Notes: generated by a model from the letters alone, not told the origin. DNA of 64,000 nt from Collinsella sp. MSK.8.10 (GCF_019041915.1 NZ_JAHPYF010000001.1:248001-312000), one strand, 5' to 3'. Shown: positions 8,899 to 17,930, counted from the stretch's first letter. Translations and numbers: made by a program.

Positions 8899-9144
8899 TT
8901 ACTCGGCTGCCTCGTCAGCAGCGGCCTCGCTCTGGGTGATGTAGGCAGCCTCGGCAACCATGTCATCGACATTGGCCTTGGCCTGCTCGACCATGTCCTG
9001 GTAGCCGTTCTTGATGCGCATGCCGCACGCGATACCCTGCACGCAGGCATTCTTTACCGGAGCGCTGGTGAGCAGCTTGATGCCGGCCGTGCCGAGCAGA
9101 AAACCGCCACCGACAAGCAGGGTGTTGAACGTGGACTTCTTCAT
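8899..9144 (-). CDS. DUF6110-like small membrane protein
   Basis: 81 residues. Seen: a basic start, a Gly-rich membrane helix (residues 9-27), Cys residues in KNACVQGIACGM, then an acidic helical tail. From memory this resembles DUF6110 proteins, which sit beside metal P-type ATPases; no function is proved. The longer frame begins at 9204, but the ATG at 9144 is chosen for its GGGAGAG ribosome site. It is 18 bases upstream of the ATPase and almost certainly co-transcribed, so it may be a partner or regulator of the pump. Confidence 0.75.
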   Translation of the reverse strand: MKKSTFNTLLVGGGFLLGTAGIKLLTSAPVKNACVQGIACGMRIKNGYQDMVEQAKANVDDMVAEAAYITQSEAAADEAAE

Positions 9145-9252
9145 GATGTCTCTCCCTTTTGCCGCATTGGACGCGGCACGGTGCCTCAGCACCCGAGTAA
9201 ACAAGTTTGCTCGAGCACGCTTTTGAAATATCTCAATTTTATCTAACTATCT

Positions 9253-9272
9253 AGGTCAGCCATGGCTAACCT
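9253..9272. promoter_or_regulatory. Palindromic operator-like site upstream of DUF6110-ATPase operon
   Basis: AGGTCAGCCATGGCTAACCT is a 20-bp palindrome with one mismatched pair. It lies about 110 bases upstream of the small membrane gene in AT-rich promoter-like DNA. Its half-sites resemble the AGGTTAGC arms of DtxR-family metal regulators, with different spacing. A related copy is at 12978-12995. Confidence 0.5.
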
Positions 9273-9313
9273 TTTGAAAATTAACGATGCGGAGTAACCG
9301 ATTGTCAATGTGA

Positions 9314-9332
9314 CAAAGGGACTGTCCCTTTG
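9314..9332. repeat. Short perfect hairpin GGGAC-N-GTCCC
   Basis: CAAAGGGAC and GTCCCTTTG flank a single base. It sits eight bases past the stop of the ABC gene ending at 9340 and could end its transcript. A hairpin of the same design lies at 39142-39156. Confidence 0.6.
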
Positions 9333-9339
9333 CCCCTTC

Positions 9340-11097
9340 TTACAACTGCCAGGTAGCTGCTTCCTTTTGCAGCGCAACCATGCGGGCGAATTCTCCACCT
9401 GCCGCCTTGAGCTGCGCCGGAGTGCCCTGCTCGGCAACCACACCGTCCTTGAGTACAACGATTTTGTCGGCATTTTCTACCGTACGCATACGGTGGGCAA
9501 TAACGATAACTGTCTTACCTGTAAGCAGACGGGAGAGTGCCTGCTGTACCACGGTCTCGTTCTCCACATCCAAACTCGCCGTCGCCTCGTCCAACAGCAC
9601 GATAGGCGCGTCTTTGAGCAGCGCGCGAGCGATGGAAATGCGCTGGCGCTCTCCGCCGGACAGCTTTGAGCCGTTCTCGCCAATCATGGTGTCATAGCCC
9701 TGCGGCATGCGGCTCACAAACTCGTCGCAGTTGGCGGCACGCGCGGCAGCAAGCACTTCCTCATCGGTGGCATCGCGACGACCAAGACGGATGTTTCCCA
9801 TCACCGTGTCGTCAAAGAGCAGCACGTCTTGGAACACAATGGCGTAGTCGCGCAGCAGCACCTCGGGGTCCACGCTCGCAACATCCACGCCACCCACGGT
9901 GACCGTGCCTTCGGTGGCATCCCAAAAGCGCGCAGCCAGGCGGCTCACCGTAGACTTACCGGAACCCGAAGGACCGACCAGCGCCGTAACTTCGCCTTCC
10001 TTGGCGGTAAAACTCACATCGATAAGAACTTTCTCGCCGGCGCGGCCGTCCTCGCCCGCACCATAGCCAAATGCTACGTGATCGAACACCACATCGTGGC
10101 CCACGGGCTCAAATTTCTCGCTGCCCCGCGCCACAGGCTCTTCCATGATGGAACGCATGCGCTTGGCAGACGACTCGGCGACAAACAGCTCGGACACTAA
10201 CATTAGCGCCTGGTCAAACGGCGCGTAGATACGGCTCACCATAAGCAGGAAGGCAAACATCACCAAAAAGTCGACCTGCCCGGAGGCGACCATCGTGGCG
10301 CCCGTGACCAGCGTGGTGGCAATGCCCAGACGCAGAATGGAGAAGGCGGAGTTGACCAGAAGCCCGTTGACGAGCTCGCCCTTGGTGGTCTCGCGCTCCT
10401 CGGCATCGATCACGGCGTTGAGCCCCTCAAGATAATGGGCCTCCTGGTTGGTGGCGCGGATTTCGCGCACGCAGTCGAGCGTCTCCTGGATCGCCTCGGT
10501 GACCTTGACCTTCTCGGCGCGCACGCGGTCGAACACCGGGGTCATGGGGCCACGTGTCAGATACAGCACGGCAAAGGCCACGGGAATGCTCCAAAACGCC
10601 GCGACCGCCAGCTGCCAGCAAAAGAACAGCGACGCCACGAACACAATGGCGCTTGCGATGATGGCGCCCCAGAGTTCTCCCAGCACATGGCTGTAGGCGT
10701 GCTCCATAGTCTGAACGTCACCCATGATGGTCTCGGTTAAATCGGCCAGATCACGACGACCAAAAAACGACAGCGGCAGTTTGCGCAAGCGCTCGGCGAT
10801 CTCCATACGCTGCTTGCCGCACTCCTCGTAAAAGATGCAATAGGTGTAGTAATACTGTTGCCAGTTAGAGGCAAAGAGCAACACGAAAAAGACCAGGAGG
10901 CCGCCCACGATCGGCAGGGCATCCGGCAGGTCAGCCCCGCTGGCGAAATGCTCGACAAAGCCGGCCATAACCAGGAATAAAAAGCCCATGCCGGCCATGG
11001 TAATAAGATTGGTGAGCGCGGTCCAGAAGACACCGCGTTTTACGCCGGCGATGCCTTTATCGGATAGGAAATACTTCTTTTGGAATGAGGCGAACAT
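9340..11097 (-). CDS. ABC transporter, fused permease and ATPase (second of a pair)
   Basis: 585 residues: a six-helix membrane domain (about 20-320) then an ATPase domain. Seen: Walker A GPSGSGKST near 376, signature LSGGERQRI near 478 and Walker B IVLLDEATAS near 500. Its ATG directly follows the stop of the partner gene, so the two likely form a heterodimer. A pair of fused half-transporters beside an AraC regulator recalls the yersiniabactin YbtP/YbtQ/YbtA arrangement, so metallophore transport is a reasonable inference. Direction and substrate cannot be read from sequence. Confidence 0.88.
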   Translation of the reverse strand: MFASFQKKYFLSDKGIAGVKRGVFWTALTNLITMAGMGFLFLVMAGFVEHFASGADLPDALPIVGGLLVFFVLLFASNWQQYYYTYCIFYEECGKQRMEIAERLRKLPLSFFGRRDLADLTETIMGDVQTMEHAYSHVLGELWGAIIASAIVFVASLFFCWQLAVAAFWSIPVAFAVLYLTRGPMTPVFDRVRAEKVKVTEAIQETLDCVREIRATNQEAHYLEGLNAVIDAEERETTKGELVNGLLVNSAFSILRLGIATTLVTGATMVASGQVDFLVMFAFLLMVSRIYAPFDQALMLVSELFVAESSAKRMRSIMEEPVARGSEKFEPVGHDVVFDHVAFGYGAGEDGRAGEKVLIDVSFTAKEGEVTALVGPSGSGKSTVSRLAARFWDATEGTVTVGGVDVASVDPEVLLRDYAIVFQDVLLFDDTVMGNIRLGRRDATDEEVLAAARAANCDEFVSRMPQGYDTMIGENGSKLSGGERQRISIARALLKDAPIVLLDEATASLDVENETVVQQALSRLLTGKTVIVIAHRMRTVENADKIVVLKDGVVAEQGTPAQLKAAGGEFARMVALQKEAATWQL

Positions 11098-12924
11098 TTA
11101 GGCCTCGCCTCCCTTCGCGACGGCGGCATCCGCGGTCGTAGCAGTAATCTTCCAACTCGCGGCCTGCTCGTACTCGGCCCACATCTTGGCATACAGGCCA
11201 TTTTGGGACAGCAGCTCGGCATGAGTACCCGACTCCTGCACGCTGCCCTGGTTAAGCACCACGATTTGGTCTGCGCCTACTACGGTCGAGAGCCGATGCG
11301 CAATCATAATGACCGTGCGACCCGCCGCCAGCTTGCTAAAGGCGCGCTGGATGAGCGCCTCGTTCTCGGGGTCGGCAAACGCCGTGGCCTCATCGAGCAC
11401 CACGATAGGCGCGTCTTTAAGGATCGCGCGGGCGAGTGCCACGCGCTGGACCTCGCCGCCCGAAAGATATGCTCCGCCGGCGCCGAGCATGGTGTTGATG
11501 CCCTGTGGGAGCTTGGCCACAATGTCGTCGCACTGAGCTGCGGAGAGGGCCGCACGTACTTCGTCATCAGTGGCCGTAGGCTTGGAGGCGCGCACGTTAT
11601 CGGCAAGTGTTTGTCGGAACAGTTGGTTGGTCTGGAACACGAAGGCGACCTGGTCCATAAGCTCGTGTGGATCCATATCGCGAACGTCCACACCGCCTAC
11701 GAGCACTCGACCCGAGGAAACATCCCAAAAACGCGGGATCAGGCTTGCGCAGGTTGACTTACCGCCGCCCGAAGGACCCACCAGGGCGAGGGTACTACCA
11801 GCGGAAACGCTATAACTCACATGGTTGACGGCAGGCGCCTCGGCGCCTTCGTAGGTAAAGCTCACATCCTCAAATCGCACGTCGTTGCCGGCAGGGTGCT
11901 TGGGTTGGGTGGGCACGGAGAGCTGTTTGGAATCCATAACGCTTCGGATGCGAGCCAGCGAATCGGCACTCATCTGAGAGGCCTCGCCCACAAACATGAG
12001 CTTGGTCATGGCCGTCGGCACCACGGCCGAAAATATCGCGTAAAACGTGAAGTTTGCCATAAAATGCGCGAAGTCCGTCTCGCCCGGTGCCAACAGCAGC
12101 GCCACGGGCAGCAGGAATGCCACAAGACCATTGAGCGCGGTAAGGTTGAGCACCTGCGGGCCTCGGCAGAACGTGCCCGAATAGTTTTGTGCCATGTCGG
12201 CGTATTCGGCGATCGCATCGTGGAAGGCCTTAAAGGAGTAGACCGTCTGCTGAAACACCTTGACCACGGGGATACCGCGTACGTATTCGGTACCGGTCTT
12301 GTTCATCTTGACCAGCGCGCCCATGTAGGCCTTCATAAACTCGCCGCCCTTGCCGCCCATCATGGTGGCCATGGCGCCAAGCGAAACGGCGACCGAGATA
12401 AGGCATGCCGCGCCCAAGCGCCAATCGAGGGCGAAAAGCAGCACGAGCAAGCCCACGACCATGGCGGTGGCGCCGGCGATATCGGGTAGCATGTGCGCGA
12501 GCAGGGTCTCGGTGGAGGCGGCGCATCCGTCTACGATACGGCGCAGCTCACCGGTGGCATGCGTGTCAAAGTAGCCAAGCGGCAGCTTAAGCAGGTGCTC
12601 GCTCGCAGTCTTGCGAATATTGGACGCGCAGCGAAACGCGGACAGGTGCGTGCACATGAGCCCCACGAAATACACTACGATGCTTGCCAGGGCAAAACCA
12701 ACGGCCCACCAGCCATACATCGCGATATCGGTGGCTTCGCTCCAGTTAGGCGCCACAGCGATAAGGTCTCGCGCGACAAACCAGATGCACACGTACGGGC
12801 CAAAGCCCAGCAGCTGCGAGAGCGCCGAGAGCGCCATGCCCAAATACGTTAGGAATTTACGGTCACCAGCATACGCGAGCAACTCGCCGATGCCTCCACC
12901 TTCCCTTTTTGATCCCTTTGCCAT
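11098..12924 (-). CDS. ABC transporter, fused permease and ATPase (first of a pair)
   Basis: 608 residues from the ATG at 12924, chosen because AGAAAGGA precedes it and the upstream extension is not membrane-like. Seen: membrane helices over residues 20-310, Walker A GPSGGGKST near 392, signature LSGGEVQRV near 493 and Walker B IVVLDEATAF near 516. Both catalytic glutamates of the pair are intact. The gene heads a two-gene operon divergent from the AraC-type gene, with a shared control region of about 110 bases that holds the AGCCATGGCT palindrome. Confidence 0.88.
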   Translation of the reverse strand: MAKGSKREGGGIGELLAYAGDRKFLTYLGMALSALSQLLGFGPYVCIWFVARDLIAVAPNWSEATDIAMYGWWAVGFALASIVVYFVGLMCTHLSAFRCASNIRKTASEHLLKLPLGYFDTHATGELRRIVDGCAASTETLLAHMLPDIAGATAMVVGLLVLLFALDWRLGAACLISVAVSLGAMATMMGGKGGEFMKAYMGALVKMNKTGTEYVRGIPVVKVFQQTVYSFKAFHDAIAEYADMAQNYSGTFCRGPQVLNLTALNGLVAFLLPVALLLAPGETDFAHFMANFTFYAIFSAVVPTAMTKLMFVGEASQMSADSLARIRSVMDSKQLSVPTQPKHPAGNDVRFEDVSFTYEGAEAPAVNHVSYSVSAGSTLALVGPSGGGKSTCASLIPRFWDVSSGRVLVGGVDVRDMDPHELMDQVAFVFQTNQLFRQTLADNVRASKPTATDDEVRAALSAAQCDDIVAKLPQGINTMLGAGGAYLSGGEVQRVALARAILKDAPIVVLDEATAFADPENEALIQRAFSKLAAGRTVIMIAHRLSTVVGADQIVVLNQGSVQESGTHAELLSQNGLYAKMWAEYEQAASWKITATTADAAVAKGGEA

Positions 12925-12977
12925 GAGATTCCTTTCTAACGGCTTGAGAGTTAACCGTAATGAACTTATCATTGATG

Positions 12978-12995
12978 TGTTAGCCATGGCTCACA
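12978..12995. promoter_or_regulatory. Palindromic operator-like site between the ABC operon and AraC gene
   Basis: TGTTAGCCATGGCTCACA has one mismatched pair. Read on the minus strand it matches the 9253-9272 site around AGCCATGGCTAAC. It lies 53 bases upstream of the ABC start and 43 bases upstream of the AraC-type start, so it could control both. Confidence 0.5.
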
Positions 12996-13009
12996 ATCAA
13001 GCCAGGCGT

Positions 13010-13045
13010 GGACGTTTCTGCAAAGGAAAGGGACGCTTTTGCAAA
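13010..13045 (+). promoter_or_regulatory. Direct repeat at the AraC-type gene start
   Basis: GGACGTTTCTGCAAA (13010) and GGACGCTTTTGCAAA (13031) match at 13 of 15 positions and lie exactly 21 bases apart, two helical turns. AraC proteins often bind such tandem half-sites, so autoregulation is plausible. The second copy overlaps the proposed TTG start. Confidence 0.45.
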
Positions 13046-14043
13046 TACGGCGGGCAGCGACCGACATAACCGAGCTCTACGCACCGCAGTTTGAGCAGTT
13101 TGGCCTGGAGCTTACCGGCAAGGGCGCCGTCTTTACCGGCGAGGTGGCAAACGACCGGGCGCACGGCCGCGCATGGATCATGCCCCTCTCCCCCACCTGC
13201 ATCGTCATGGAACATTTCATTACCCCGACGCACGATATGTACCTGGCCGAATACACACCCGAGCCGTACGCCTGCGTGAGCGAGGTCAGCGCGCCCACAC
13301 TTACATGCATGCCCGAGACTGGCATAACGCCTGCGAACCTTAAACCCTTGCATGGACCGTGGCCAAACAATGCCGTCTGCAGCTTTATCCAAGATAACTG
13401 TGGCGAGGAGCTAAGCCCGCTATTTGCAGGGCAGCTTTATCACTCGCGCTCGGTGCTCTTTTTGCCCGGGTATTTTGACGAGCTGGAGCATCGGTATCCC
13501 ACTGAGTTCGCGGGGGTCTTTGAGGCGTTTGCCGAGTCGTGGCACGAGGAAGCAACGTCTGCCATCTGCCACACGCTGCACCGGATTAACGAGGACCGCG
13601 CCCGCACCGTAGGCGGACACGTCTATATGCAAGGCATCGTGGAGACCATGGTCGCGGAGCTCGCCTGTTCGCGCGCGGCCCACAAGCAGGCGCAGCAGGC
13701 GGCAGACACACGCGCCAGCATAACCATTGCCGAAGAAGCAACGGCAATGATTGAGCGCGAGCTCGACAAAGGCAGACGTGTGGGTATCAACGAGGTGGCC
13801 GAGAGGCTCTACACAAGCCGCTCCAAACTATGCGCCACCTTTAAGGCCCAAACTGGCGAGTCCCTAGGCGCCTACATTCGCAGACGCCGCATGGAGCGAG
13901 CACAGGACCTTTTGGCCGATAGCGCGCTCACGATAGCGCAGGTGGCAGAGCGTCTAGGCTACCCTCAGCAGGCCGCCTTCGCCCAAGCATTCAGACAATA
14001 CACCAGCACCACCCCCACCACCTGGCGCTCCCAACATATATAA
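13039..14043 (+). CDS. AraC-family transcriptional regulator
   Basis: 334 residues. The C-terminal 100 residues form the paired helix-turn-helix of the family: GINEVAERLYTSRSKLCATF near 249 and LTIAQVAERLGYPQQAAFAQ near 298, with the RRRRMERAQDLL linker helix. The N-terminal 220 residues are an unrecognised sensor domain with several Cys and His. The start is a TTG at 13039 after AAAGGAAAGGG; no nearby ATG fits, so the true start is uncertain. Divergent from the ABC pair, it is probably their activator. Confidence 0.85.
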   Translation: MQIRRAATDITELYAPQFEQFGLELTGKGAVFTGEVANDRAHGRAWIMPLSPTCIVMEHFITPTHDMYLAEYTPEPYACVSEVSAPTLTCMPETGITPANLKPLHGPWPNNAVCSFIQDNCGEELSPLFAGQLYHSRSVLFLPGYFDELEHRYPTEFAGVFEAFAESWHEEATSAICHTLHRINEDRARTVGGHVYMQGIVETMVAELACSRAAHKQAQQAADTRASITIAEEATAMIERELDKGRRVGINEVAERLYTSRSKLCATFKAQTGESLGAYIRRRRMERAQDLLADSALTIAQVAERLGYPQQAAFAQAFRQYTSTTPTTWRSQHI

Positions 14044-14052
14044 AGATAAAGA

Positions 14053-14077
14053 ATGAGGGCGCCAACGGCGCCCTCAT
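14053..14077. terminator. Terminator after the AraC-type gene
   Basis: A perfect 11-bp stem (ATGAGGGCGCC / GGCGCCCTCAT) with a 3-base loop lies nine bases past the stop at 14043. The T run is weak on the plus strand and slightly better on the minus strand, so it may act both ways. Confidence 0.65.
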
Positions 14078-14127
14078 CACCAAATTCAATTCGGCCCCAC
14101 CTGACCCGAACGGCCGAGTCGTTGCAG

Positions 14128-14266
14128 AACCCGGAAGCCCCGGCAGGGCGGGTGCTTGCTCAAAATGAGTTCCGCACGCAAAGAAGGCCACTTAATGTGG
14201 CCTTCGTCTTGCGCAGGACTGTTCGAAATTTTGAGGAAGCACCCGCCCTGCCGGGGCTCCCGGGTT
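14128..14266. repeat. 139-bp giant hairpin element
   Basis: Two arms of about 65 bases form a near-complete palindrome: the outer arms share AGCCCCGGCAGGGCGGGTGC and its inverse, and the innermost stem is GGCCAC-TTAAT-GTGGCC. It begins six bases past the gatB stop on the minus strand. It is far longer than a terminator needs and looks like an inserted hairpin element. Confidence 0.85.
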
Positions 14267-14271
14267 CCCGT

Positions 14272-15948
14272 TTACGAGAGCGACGTTCTCAGCAACTCGT
14301 TGAAGAGCTTCGGGTTGCCCTTGCCGCGGCTCGCCTTCATGCACTGGCCCACCAAAAAGCCGATGACCTTCTGGTTGCCATCACGATACTGCTGTGCCTG
14401 ATCGGCACAGTTTGCCAGCACCTCGTCCACAATCGGCTGCAACGCGCCGGCATCGCTCACCTGACGCATACCGCGCTCGTCGACGATCTTGTTGGGGTCG
14501 TCGCCGGTCTGGGCCATGGCCTCAAAGACCTCGTGCGCCTGGTTGGAGCTGATGGCGTCGGTCGCCAGCAGCTTGGCAAGGGCTGCCACCTGAGCCGGCG
14601 CGATGCCGGACTCGGCGAGCGACACACCCGCGCCCTTAAGGTAGGCGATCATCTCGTTGACCAGCAGGTTTGCGACCGTCTGGGCCTCCTTGCCGGCCAT
14701 ACCGGCAGCGGCGGCCTCAAAGAAGTCGGCAAACTCCGGATCGCCGGCAATCTGCTCGGCATCGGCCGCCTTAATACCAAAGTCGGCCTCAAAGCGGGCG
14801 CACTTGGCATCGGGCAGCTCGGGAATCTCGCCACGGCAGCGGTCGATAAACTCGTCGTCCAGGTCGAACGGCGCCAGGTCGGGGTCGGGGAACAGACGAT
14901 AGTCGTCTGCCGTCTCCTTCACACGCATGACCACAGTGCGCTTGCGGCTGGGCTCCCAGTGGCGGGTCTCCTGATAGATAATGCCGCCCTCCTCGAGCAC
15001 CTCTGCCTGACGGCAGATCTCGTAGGCAAGGCCATCATGCAGGCTCTTAAACGAGTTAAGGTTCTTGAGCTCGGTCTTGGTACCCAGCTTGGTCTCGCCG
15101 CGCCGGCGCAGGCTCACGTTGCCGTCGCAGCGCATGGAACCCTTCTCCATGGAGCAGTCCGAAATGCCCAGCGTCACAAAGATGCGGCGGAGCTTCTCCA
15201 TAAATAGGCGCGCTTCCTCAGGCGTACGCAAGTCGGGCTCAGTCACGAGCTCAATCAAAGGCGTACCGCAGCGGTTGTAGTCGACGAGCGACTCGGCCGC
15301 GGCGGTAATGCGGCCCTCGGCACCGCCCACGTGGACCATCTTGGCGGCGTCCTCCTCCATGTGGATGCGCAGGATGCGGATGGGCACCGTGTAGGAACCG
15401 TCCTCGCGGCGCTCGGGCATCTGCAGGTTGGACGCGTCATAGCTGGCCAGATGGCCGGCGCGCTGATTGCCCTCGCACATGGTCGACGTCATGGACGTGG
15501 ACAGGCCCTCGGCGTTGGCCGAGGCGCTCGCCAGGCTCTGGGCCTCGGCCTCGCCAAACGCGCAGTCGGGGCGCTCGGCGGCACCGCGACCGGTCACATC
15601 CAGATCCAGGTGACCGTACATGGCAAAGGCGACCGGACCCTGCGTGGTCTGGAAGTTCTTGGCCATATCGGGATAGAAGTAGTGCTTGCGGTAGAACATC
15701 GAGTGGCGCTGAATCTCGCAGTTGGTGGCCAGACCCGCCTTGACGATGCTCTCGATGGCGCGCTTGTTGGGCACCGGCAGGGCGCCGGGCAGGCCCAGGC
15801 ACACCGGGCACACGTTGGCGTTGGGCTCGTCATCGTGGCTGAGCTTGCAGTTGCAGAACATCTTGGTATCGAGTGCGGTGAGCTCGGTATGGATCTCCAG
15901 ACCGATCACGGCCTCCCAATCCTGCAGGACCTCGGAAAGCTCCTTCAT
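14272..15948 (-). CDS. gatB: Asp-tRNA(Asn)/Glu-tRNA(Gln) amidotransferase subunit B
   Basis: 558 residues. It binds mischarged Glu-tRNA(Gln) or Asp-tRNA(Asn) and activates the acyl group for amidation. Seen: WEAVIGLEIHTEL near residue 11, the zinc-type pair CNC and CPVCLGLPG near 32-50, and a helical YqeY-like tail. It is longer than the usual 475-500 residues: a segment around residues 130-170 (rich in Ala and Ser) looks inserted. The ATG overlaps the gatA stop as TAATG, so translation is coupled. No glnS is visible in the window. Confidence 0.96.
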   Translation of the reverse strand: MKELSEVLQDWEAVIGLEIHTELTALDTKMFCNCKLSHDDEPNANVCPVCLGLPGALPVPNKRAIESIVKAGLATNCEIQRHSMFYRKHYFYPDMAKNFQTTQGPVAFAMYGHLDLDVTGRGAAERPDCAFGEAEAQSLASASANAEGLSTSMTSTMCEGNQRAGHLASYDASNLQMPERREDGSYTVPIRILRIHMEEDAAKMVHVGGAEGRITAAAESLVDYNRCGTPLIELVTEPDLRTPEEARLFMEKLRRIFVTLGISDCSMEKGSMRCDGNVSLRRRGETKLGTKTELKNLNSFKSLHDGLAYEICRQAEVLEEGGIIYQETRHWEPSRKRTVVMRVKETADDYRLFPDPDLAPFDLDDEFIDRCRGEIPELPDAKCARFEADFGIKAADAEQIAGDPEFADFFEAAAAGMAGKEAQTVANLLVNEMIAYLKGAGVSLAESGIAPAQVAALAKLLATDAISSNQAHEVFEAMAQTGDDPNKIVDERGMRQVSDAGALQPIVDEVLANCADQAQQYRDGNQKVIGFLVGQCMKASRGKGNPKLFNELLRTSLS

Positions 15949-17462
15949 TACAGCTCGCCTCCCTTCCCGGCAAAATCGGGCGCGACGGAAAGCGCGGGCG
16001 TGCCCGTGACGGTATCGGCAAAGCCGCGCTCCAGGGCGCGGGCAAACGTGAGCAGCTGACGGTCCTTAAACGCCGGACCAACCAGCTGGGCAGAAACAGG
16101 CAGATGAGTATCCTCGCCCAGGCCCAGCGGCACCGAGATGCCACCGTTGCCGCAGATGTTGAGCGAGATGGTGTACAGGTCGGAGAGGTACATCTGCGTG
16201 GGGTCGCTGATCTCGCCAAACTTAAAGGCCGTGCGGGGCGAGGCGGGCATGAGGATGGTGTCCACCTTGGCATACGCGGCGTCGTAGTCCTGCGTGATGA
16301 GCGTGCGGGCCTTTTGCGCGGCGTAGTAGTACTTGTCGTACACGCCCGAGCTCAGCAGGTAGGCGCCGAGCATCTGACGGCGCTTGGCCTCGGCGCCAAA
16401 GCCGTGGGCGCGCGAGAGCGAGCTCTGGTCGGACAGGTTGGCGCAGCCCTCCTCCTGATAGCCGTAGCGAATGCCATCGAAGCGGGCCAGGTTGGAGAAC
16501 GCCTCGGCCGGGCCGATGACGTAGTAGGCGGCGATGGCGGCGTCCAGGTGCGGCAGGTCGACCTCGACCAGCTCGGCGCCCTGGTTCTGCAGCTCCTGGG
16601 CGGCGCGCTGAACAGCGGCCTTGACCTCGGGCGTCAGGCCCTCGGCCTCCATAAACGCGGGGATAATGCCCACGCGCTTGCCCTCGATGCTGTCGTTGAG
16701 GTGCTCGGTAAAGTCGACGGCGCAATCCTGGCTGGTGCAGTCGTACGGATCGTGGCCCGCACCGGTAAGCGCGTTCATGGCCAGCGCGACATCCTCGACC
16801 GTGCGGCCAAAGGGCCCCACCTGGTCGAGCGACGAGCCAAAGGCAACCACGCCGTAACGGCTCACGGCGCCATACGTGGGCTTAAAGCCCACCACGCCGC
16901 AGAGCGCCGCCGGCTGGCGGATGGAGCCGCCGGTGTCCGATCCCAGCGAGAGCGCGACCTCGCCCGCGGCGACGGCGGCAGCAGAGCCACCCGAAGAGCC
17001 GCCGGGCACGCGCTCGGTATCCCAGGGGTTGTTGGTGCGGTGGAAGGCCGAGCTCTCGGTAGAGCTACCAAAGGCAAACTCGTCCATGTTGGCCTTGCCC
17101 ATGGGCAGGCAGCCGGCATCGAGCATGCGCTGGACGCAGGTGGCGGTGTAGACGCTTTGGTAGTCCCCGAGCATGCGGGAAGCGCAGGTGGTGCGCGTGC
17201 CCACGAGGTTCATGTTGTCCTTGATGGCCAGCGGCACGCCCGCGAGCGGGGGCAGCGACTTTCCGGCGGCACGGTCGGCATCCACGCGCGCGGCGGCCTC
17301 GAGCGCAAGCTCGGGCGCCACCTGCAGGAATGCCTGGACCCCGCCCTCGCGCGCCTCGATGGCGTCAAGGGAGGCCTGGGCCACCTCGGTAGCGGTAAAG
17401 TCGCCGGCGGCAACGCCCGCGGCGATCTGGGCGGCAGTAAGGGAATCGAAGCTCTGCGCCAT
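15948..17462 (-). CDS. gatA: Asp-tRNA(Asn)/Glu-tRNA(Gln) amidotransferase subunit A
   Basis: 504 residues. The glutaminase subunit, an amidase-signature enzyme that releases ammonia for GatB. Seen: the catalytic lysine in GVPLAIKDN near residue 83, and the serine pair in PGGSSGGSAAAVAAG near 152-166 and SDTGGSIRQPA near 174. Length is typical. It overlaps gatC by one base (TAATG) and gatB by one base, so the three proteins are made from one transcript in C-A-B order. Confidence 0.97.
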   Translation of the reverse strand: MAQSFDSLTAAQIAAGVAAGDFTATEVAQASLDAIEAREGGVQAFLQVAPELALEAAARVDADRAAGKSLPPLAGVPLAIKDNMNLVGTRTTCASRMLGDYQSVYTATCVQRMLDAGCLPMGKANMDEFAFGSSTESSAFHRTNNPWDTERVPGGSSGGSAAAVAAGEVALSLGSDTGGSIRQPAALCGVVGFKPTYGAVSRYGVVAFGSSLDQVGPFGRTVEDVALAMNALTGAGHDPYDCTSQDCAVDFTEHLNDSIEGKRVGIIPAFMEAEGLTPEVKAAVQRAAQELQNQGAELVEVDLPHLDAAIAAYYVIGPAEAFSNLARFDGIRYGYQEEGCANLSDQSSLSRAHGFGAEAKRRQMLGAYLLSSGVYDKYYYAAQKARTLITQDYDAAYAKVDTILMPASPRTAFKFGEISDPTQMYLSDLYTISLNICGNGGISVPLGLGEDTHLPVSAQLVGPAFKDRQLLTFARALERGFADTVTGTPALSVAPDFAGKGGEL

Positions 17463-17773
17463 TACTCGCTCTCCCCCTCTCCCAAAATGGACGGCACGCG
17501 GAAGTAGCGGTCGCGCGCGCTGCCGGCGTTTTCCAGCGCGACGTCAAGCGGCAGGTCGCGCTCGGGCTCGCGCAGGTCATCGCCCATCACGTTGGACAGG
17601 CTTCCGATGGGATGGAACGTGGGCTCCACGTCGGGCAAGTCATATTGCAAGACGGGCTCGAGCATCTGGACGGCGTCGTTCAGGTAGGACGTCATCTGGG
17701 TGAGCTCGTCATCGGTCAGTGCGATCTTTGCGTACTCGGCGATGCCGCGCACGTCTTTCTCGCTGAGTGCCAT
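17462..17773 (-). CDS. gatC: Asp-tRNA(Asn)/Glu-tRNA(Gln) amidotransferase subunit C
   Basis: 103 residues. The belt-like subunit that holds GatA and GatB together. Seen: the family opening EKDVRGIAEYAKIALTDDE and a PDVEPTFHPIG segment near residue 50. The ATG at 17773 is preferred over one 18 bases upstream because GGAAGGGAG precedes it. First gene of gatCAB. Confidence 0.94.
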   Translation of the reverse strand: MALSEKDVRGIAEYAKIALTDDELTQMTSYLNDAVQMLEPVLQYDLPDVEPTFHPIGSLSNVMGDDLREPERDLPLDVALENAGSARDRYFRVPSILGEGESE

Positions 17774-17930
17774 AGGCGCTCCCTTCCGCATAACAGATAA
17801 ACCGCTCTAGTATACAAGGCAACGCCGCTTGGAGCAGGCGCTTTACCCAAATGCAGCGAAAACGTAACGAGAGCGGCGGGCTGGCAGGCTGCGGACTGGC
17901 GGTTCTGGAGCGAAACCGCACCGTCCATAG

